A DNA stretch of 64,000 nucleotides from Azospirillum tabaci (GTDB lineage Bacteria; Pseudomonadota; Alphaproteobacteria; Azospirillales; Azospirillaceae). A program made the translations under genes and the position numbers. This document shows, one piece after another, positions 60,112-64,000 of this stretch. Below the pieces are notes generated by a model. It was not told the DNA's origin and did no database searches. It worked only from the letters and a program-made list of their open reading frames with translations. Position 1 is the stretch's first letter, and every line of letters begins with the position of its first letter. The stretch spans positions 1 through 64,000 of the forward strand of contig NZ_JACCJY010000037.1 in assembly GCF_014596085.1 (NCBI RefSeq), in the 5' to 3' direction.

Positions 60112-61521
60112 ATGTCCGACATCAGCAAGGTCTTCGACCTGATCAAGGAACACGACGTCAAGTACGTGGACCTCCGCTTCACCGACCCGCGCGGCAAGCT
60201 GCACCACACCGCCCAGCACGTCTCGACCATCGACGAGGACGTGTTCGAGGACGGCATCATGTTCGACGGTTCCTCGATCGCCGGCTGGAAGGCGATCAAC
60301 GAGTCGGACATGATCCTCCAGCTCGACCCGACCACCGCCGTCATGGACCCGTTCTCGGCCCAGCCGACGCTGAACATCCTCTGCGACGTGTACGAGCCGT
60401 CGACCGGCCAGCCCTACGCCCGTTGCCCGCGCGGCATCGCGAAGGCCGCCGAGAAGTACATGGCGTCGGCCGGCATCGGCGACACCGCCTACTTCGGCCC
60501 GGAAGCCGAGTTCTTCGTCTTCGACGACGTGAAGTTCAAGGTCGAGATGAACAAGGTGTCCTACGAGTTCGACTCGGAGGAAGGCCCGTACACCTCGGAC
60601 AAGGACTATGAGGACGGCAACCTGGGCCACCGCCCGGGCGTCAAGGGCGGCTACTTCCCGGTCGCTCCGGTCGACAGCGGCTCGGACCTGCGCGCCGAGA
60701 TGCTGAGCGTGCTCGCCGAGATGGGCGTGCCGGTCGAGAAGCACCACCACGAGGTGGCCGCTTCGCAGCATGAGCTGGGCATCAAGTTCGACACGCTGGT
60801 CCGCACCGGCGACAACATGCAGTACTACAAGTACGTCGTGCACAACGTCGCCCACGCCTACGGCAAGACCGCGACCTTCATGCCGAAGCCCGTCTTCGGC
60901 GACAACGGCTCGGGCATGCACATGCACCAGTCGATCTGGAAGGAAGGCCAGCCGCTGTTCGCCGGCAACCAGTACGCCGACCTGTCGGAGCTGGCGCTGT
61001 ACTACATCGGCGGCATCATCAAGCACGCCAAGGCGCTGAACGCCTTCACCAACCCGACGACCAACTCCTACAAGCGTCTGGTCCCGGGCTACGAGGCTCC
61101 GGTGCTGCTGGCCTACTCGGCCCGCAACCGTTCGGCGTCCTGCCGCATCCCGTACGTCGCGTCGCCGAAGGGCAAGCGCGTCGAGGTCCGCTTCCCGGAC
61201 CCGTCGGCCAACCCGTACCTGGCCTTCGCTGCCCTGCTGATGGCCGGTCTGGACGGCATCCAGAACAAGATCCATCCGGGCGACGCGATGGACAAGAACC
61301 TGTACGACCTGCCGGCCGAAGAGCTGGCCAAGGTTCCGACGGTTTGCGGCTCGCTGCGCGAGGCTCTGGACAGCCTGAAGGCCGACAGCGCCTTCCTGCA
61401 GAAGGGCGACGTGTTCACCAAGGACATGATCGAGTCCTACATCGAGCTGCGCACCGAGGAGCTGCTGGCCTTCGAGACCATGCCGCACCCGATCGAGTAC
61501 AAGATGTACTACTCGGTCTGA
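60112..61521 (+). CDS. glnA: Glutamine synthetase type I
   Basis: A 469-residue GSI subunit. Features include the N-terminal [17 protein letters not shown] and [18 protein letters not shown], the active-site [17 protein letters not shown], the ammonium/glutamate loop [15 protein letters not shown], the ATP-binding [11 protein letters not shown] and the adenylylation site [12 protein letters not shown] (tyrosine of NLYDLP). It makes glutamine from glutamate and ammonia as a dodecamer, regulated by GlnE-type adenylylation through PII encoded just upstream. Full length. Confidence 0.98.
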   Translation: MSDISKVFDLIKEHDVKYVDLRFTDPRGKLHHTAQHVSTIDEDVFEDGIMFDGSSIAGWKAINESDMILQLDPTTAVMDPFSAQPTLNILCDVYEPSTGQPYARCPRGIAKAAEKYMASAGIGDTAYFGPEAEFFVFDDVKFKVEMNKVSYEFDSEEGPYTSDKDYEDGNLGHRPGVKGGYFPVAPVDSGSDLRAEMLSVLAEMGVPVEKHHHEVAASQHELGIKFDTLVRTGDNMQYYKYVVHNVAHAYGKTATFMPKPVFGDNGSGMHMHQSIWKEGQPLFAGNQYADLSELALYYIGGIIKHAKALNAFTNPTTNSYKRLVPGYEAPVLLAYSARNRSASCRIPYVASPKGKRVEVRFPDPSANPYLAFAALLMAGLDGIQNKIHPGDAMDKNLYDLPAEELAKVPTVCGSLREALDSLKADSAFLQKGDVFTKDMIESYIELRTEELLAFETMPHPIEYKMYYSV

Positions 61522-61614
61522 TCCATTGGACCTCGGTCCGCCGGTTTCCGGTGTCCGTCCTGCCCTCTTGGCGCGGCGGGCACCACCGGAGGACCGAACC
61601 GCGGAGCAGAACAG

Positions 61615-61650
61615 AAAAAGCCCACCGGCGACAACGTCGGTGGGCTTTTT
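61615..61650. terminator. Bidirectional terminator between glnA and the Hsp70-like gene
   Basis: A perfect 13-bp stem AAAAAGCCCACCG / CGGTGGGCTTTTT with a 10-nt loop. A-run and T-run on the two sides allow it to stop both convergent transcripts. Confidence 0.9.
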
Positions 61651-61674
61651 CTTGTCCGAGACTTGAGGGACGCC

Positions 61675-62958
61675 TCAGGCAGTGCCGCCGAAGCGCCGCG
61701 CCGCCTCGATGGTCAGGCCGGTGCCGACCGAGCCGAAGATGTTGCCCTCCACCACGCGGGCGCCGGGCAGTTCGGCCAGGATGGCCGCCCGCACCTGCGG
61801 CAGCAGCGTGGAGCCGCCGGTCAGGAACACCGCGTCGATCTCCGCCGGCAGCGTGCCGGCCTCGGCCAGACAGGCGCGCACCCGCCCGCCGATGCGGCCG
61901 GCCAGGATCGCCGTCGCCTCGTTCAGTTCGTCCACCGACACCGGGCGCGTCATGCCGCCACCGCCCCAGTCCAGCAACAGGCCGGCCTCCGGACCGTCGG
62001 ACAGGGCGATCTTGGTGCGCTCCACCGCCATGGCCAGCGCGTGGCCCAGCCGGTGCTCGACCACGCCGATCAGCCGCTCGATGCGGTCCGGAGTCGCGGA
62101 ATCGCGCCGCAGGCGCTCCAGGTCGGCCATCGCCTTGGCGGTGTAGAGGAAATTGATCTTCGACCAGGTCGCCAGATCGAAGAAGAGATGCTTGGGCGCC
62201 AGCAGGCCGGGGCGCTTCATGGCGCTGCCATGGCCCAGCAGCGGCATCGCCGTCGCCAACGACAGGTCGCGGTCGAAGTCGGTGCCGCCGACGCGGATGC
62301 CGTCGTTGGCCAGGATGTCGGCGCTGCGGTCGGCCCGCCCACGCCGCTCCGGCCCGATGCGGACGATCGAGAAGTCCGAGGTGCCGCCGCCGATGTCGGC
62401 GATCAGGGCCAGCTCCTCGCGCTCCACCTGCTGCTCGTAGTCGAGCGCGGCGGCGATGGGCTCATATTGGAAGGAGATGCCGCGGAAGCCGACGGAACGG
62501 GCGATCTCGCCCAGCACCTCCTCCGCCGCGGCGTCGCCCGCCGGGTCGCCGTCGACGAAATGCACCGGGCGGCCCAGCACCACGTCGGTCAGCTCGCCGC
62601 CGAGCGCTGTCTCCGCCCGCTCCTTGACCGCCGCCAGGAAGGTGGCGATGACCGCGCGGAAGGTGATGCGGCCCTTGCGCAGCGCGGTGTCGGCGTCGAT
62701 CAGGTCGGTGCCCAGCATCGACTTGATGGAGCGCATCAAACGCCCCTCGACGCCCGACGCGTAGGCGTCGACGGCCGCCTGCCCGACTGTCACCGCATCG
62801 GCTTCGAAATCGAAGAAGACGGCGCTGGGCAGGGTCGTCCGCGGGCCGTCCAGGGGAAGCAGGCCGTAGCCGCCCTCCCCCGTGCCGGCACCCGCGGACG
62901 CCGTCCGCACGCCGAGCGTCGTGTTGGACGTGCCGAAATCGAGGCCGCAAGCCGTCAT
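61675..62958 (-). CDS. Hsp70 family protein (YegD-like)
   Basis: A 427-residue actin-fold ATPase related to YegD. The phosphate loops are CGLDFGTSNTTLGV at the N-terminus and LIADIGGGTSDFSIVRI near residue 190. The adenosine motif FLTGGSTLLPQVRAAIL lies near residue 375. It is shorter than DnaK and lacks the substrate-binding domain, so it is a YegD-type protein with uncertain chaperone role. It ends near the shared terminator with glnA. Confidence 0.9.
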   Translation of the reverse strand: MTACGLDFGTSNTTLGVRTASAGAGTGEGGYGLLPLDGPRTTLPSAVFFDFEADAVTVGQAAVDAYASGVEGRLMRSIKSMLGTDLIDADTALRKGRITFRAVIATFLAAVKERAETALGGELTDVVLGRPVHFVDGDPAGDAAAEEVLGEIARSVGFRGISFQYEPIAAALDYEQQVEREELALIADIGGGTSDFSIVRIGPERRGRADRSADILANDGIRVGGTDFDRDLSLATAMPLLGHGSAMKRPGLLAPKHLFFDLATWSKINFLYTAKAMADLERLRRDSATPDRIERLIGVVEHRLGHALAMAVERTKIALSDGPEAGLLLDWGGGGMTRPVSVDELNEATAILAGRIGGRVRACLAEAGTLPAEIDAVFLTGGSTLLPQVRAAILAELPGARVVEGNIFGSVGTGLTIEAARRFGGTA

Positions 62959-63048
62959 GGGAACCCCCGCCGTGATGGAAGGGGCGAGGCTATACAGGGG
63001 CCGGGGCCGCGGATCAAGACGCGCGACGGGACAGGCCGTCCGTGTTTG

Positions 63049-63504
63049 CTACTCCGCGGGAACGCTGCGGGTCGCCACGATATGGTTCAGCGTGACGGTC
63101 ATCACCGCCTCGCCATGCTGGTTCAGCGTGGTGTAGGCCAGCCGCACCGTGCCGCGGTCGCCGCGGCGCGACGGAATGGCCTCCACCACCGCCACCCGGA
63201 CGCGCAGCGTGTCGCCGGGCCGCACCGGGCGCAGCCAGCGCAACTCGTCGCCGCCCGAACCGCCCAGGCTGGTGCCGGTGATGGCCCCGGTGTCGCGGAA
63301 CAGACGGAAGGTCAGGGACAAGGTGTGGAAGCCGCTGGCGATCAGCCCGCCGAACGGCCCCTCCGCCGCAGCCACGGCGTCCATATGGAAGGGTTGCGGG
63401 TCGAAGCGCTGGGCGAAATCCATGATTTGGCTGTCGGTGACCGTCGCCCCTTCGGTGTCGATCACGTCACCGACGCGGAAATCCTCGAAATAGCGCCCCG
63501 CCAT
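63049..63504 (-). CDS. MaoC family dehydratase
   Basis: A 151-residue hotdog-fold hydratase. The hydratase-2 motif is MDFAQRFDPQPFHMDAVAAA, then FGGLIASGFHTLSLTFRLF, with catalytic D and H in PQPFHMD. The later LRWLRPVRPGDTLRVRV and GDRGTVRLAYTTLNQHGE are typical strands. It likely acts on an enoyl-CoA-type substrate. It shares strand with the partial PhzF gene upstream, 42 bp away, perhaps in one transcript. Confidence 0.92.
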   Translation of the reverse strand: MAGRYFEDFRVGDVIDTEGATVTDSQIMDFAQRFDPQPFHMDAVAAAEGPFGGLIASGFHTLSLTFRLFRDTGAITGTSLGGSGGDELRWLRPVRPGDTLRVRVAVVEAIPSRRGDRGTVRLAYTTLNQHGEAVMTVTLNHIVATRSVPAE

Positions 63505-63546
63505 GCCCGCTGCCCTCCCGTTCCATTGGTCCTCGTATGGACGGTG

Positions 63547-64000
63547 CTAAATGTAGATGGCGCCATCCATATAGAGAACCGCTTTCCCGGCGATCTTCAC
63601 GCGGTCGACCGCCAGTTCGCAGGACAGCGCACCGCCGCGGGCCGAGACCTGCCGGGCCTTCAGCCGCTCCTTGCCCAGCCGCCGCGCCCAATAAGGGATC
63701 AGCGTGCAATGGGCGGAGCCGGTCACCGGGTCTTCGGGAATCCCCTGGGCCGGAGCGAAGAAGCGGGAGACGAAATCCACGCCGCCGCTGCCCGGCGCCG
63801 TCACGATGACCGCGTAGAAGTTCTCCAACCGGGCCAGGGCGCTCATGTCGGGCGCCAAGCTGCGCACCGTCGCCTCGTCGTCATAGACGACCACGAGGTC
63901 GCGCGCCTTCAGCACCGCCGTCGGCGGCGGTCCGCCCAGCGCGTCGAGCAGGCCGGCGGGCGGCTCGGCCAACGGTTCCGGCGGGCGGCTGGGGAAATCC
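63547..64000 (-). CDS. PhzF family isomerase-like protein, partial
   Basis: The N-terminal part lies beyond the right edge; the frame is open through position 64000 (DFPSRPPEPLAEPP). The C-terminal domain shows FVSRFFAPAQGIPEDPVTGS then AHCTLIPYWARRLGKERL and VKIAGKAVLYMDG, the PhzF signature with the conserved EDPVTGSAH motif. Members are isomerases related to phenazine synthesis and diaminopimelate epimerase; the actual substrate of this one is not known. Confidence 0.9.
   Translation of the reverse strand, partial: DFPSRPPEPLAEPPAGLLDALGGPPPTAVLKARDLVVVYDDEATVRSLAPDMSALARLENFYAVIVTAPGSGGVDFVSRFFAPAQGIPEDPVTGSAHCTLIPYWARRLGKERLKARQVSARGGALSCELAVDRVKIAGKAVLYMDGAIYI

Overview
The window looks like a high-GC alphaproteobacterial chromosome, most likely Azospirillum (A. 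brasilense group). The basis is the core block at the right: hupB, lon, clpX, clpP, tig, a malonyl-CoA decarboxylase gene, the NAD(P)H-hydrate repair gene and the glnB-glnA pair. The genus is inferred from gene order and protein style, not from a database match.

Layout. (1) Positions 1 to about 33.5 kb are the right-hand part of a prophage transcribed almost wholly leftward. The regulatory end (repressor, 17-bp operators, AlpA-like regulator) lies at 32.6-33.5 kb. A long run of tightly overlapping early genes follows: three DNA methyltransferases, nucleases, MazG-like, PAPS-reductase-like and TrpF-like enzymes, a helix-turn-helix replication protein with internal iterons, and a AAA+ ATPase. 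A strong terminator near 9.18 kb closes the early unit. The packaging and head module (HNH, terminase subunits, portal, prohead protease) runs off the left edge. A three-gene rightward patch at 5.07-6.71 kb looks like accessory cargo and includes a DUF4160/DUF2442 toxin-antitoxin-like pair with its own promoter and operator. No integrase is visible. (2) Positions 33.6-44.0 kb are a type II-C CRISPR-Cas locus: one array of 50 repeats and 49 spacers cut in two by an IS21-family element inside a repeat, then cas2, cas1 and cas9 on the minus strand, and a tracrRNA on the plus strand beyond cas9. (3) Positions 44.2-48.0 kb hold one large gene for a STAND-type NTPase with 12 C-terminal TPR units, a candidate defence gene. 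(4) From tRNA-Val at 48.4 kb to the right edge the content is housekeeping: HU, Lon, ClpXP, trigger factor, tRNA-Leu, malonyl-CoA decarboxylase, NnrE/NnrD, two tRNA-His genes, PII, glutamine synthetase, an Hsp70-like protein, a MaoC hydratase and a partial PhzF protein.

How it fits together. The anti-repeat of the tracrRNA pairs with the plus-strand repeat, so the array is read rightward, toward and convergent with the leftward cas operon. Each repeat ends in a TACAAT box, as in the Neisseria II-C system where every repeat carries a promoter, and a 12-bp terminator hairpin follows the last repeat. This arrangement would let spacers on both sides of the IS21 insertion stay expressed. The prophage ends about 110 bp from the first repeat, so a phage, a CRISPR system, an IS and a STAND protein lie side by side as a compact defence and mobile-element region bordering tRNA-Val.

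Limits. All family calls come from reading motifs. Many prophage proteins are not recognisable, and spacers were compared with the prophage only by eye.
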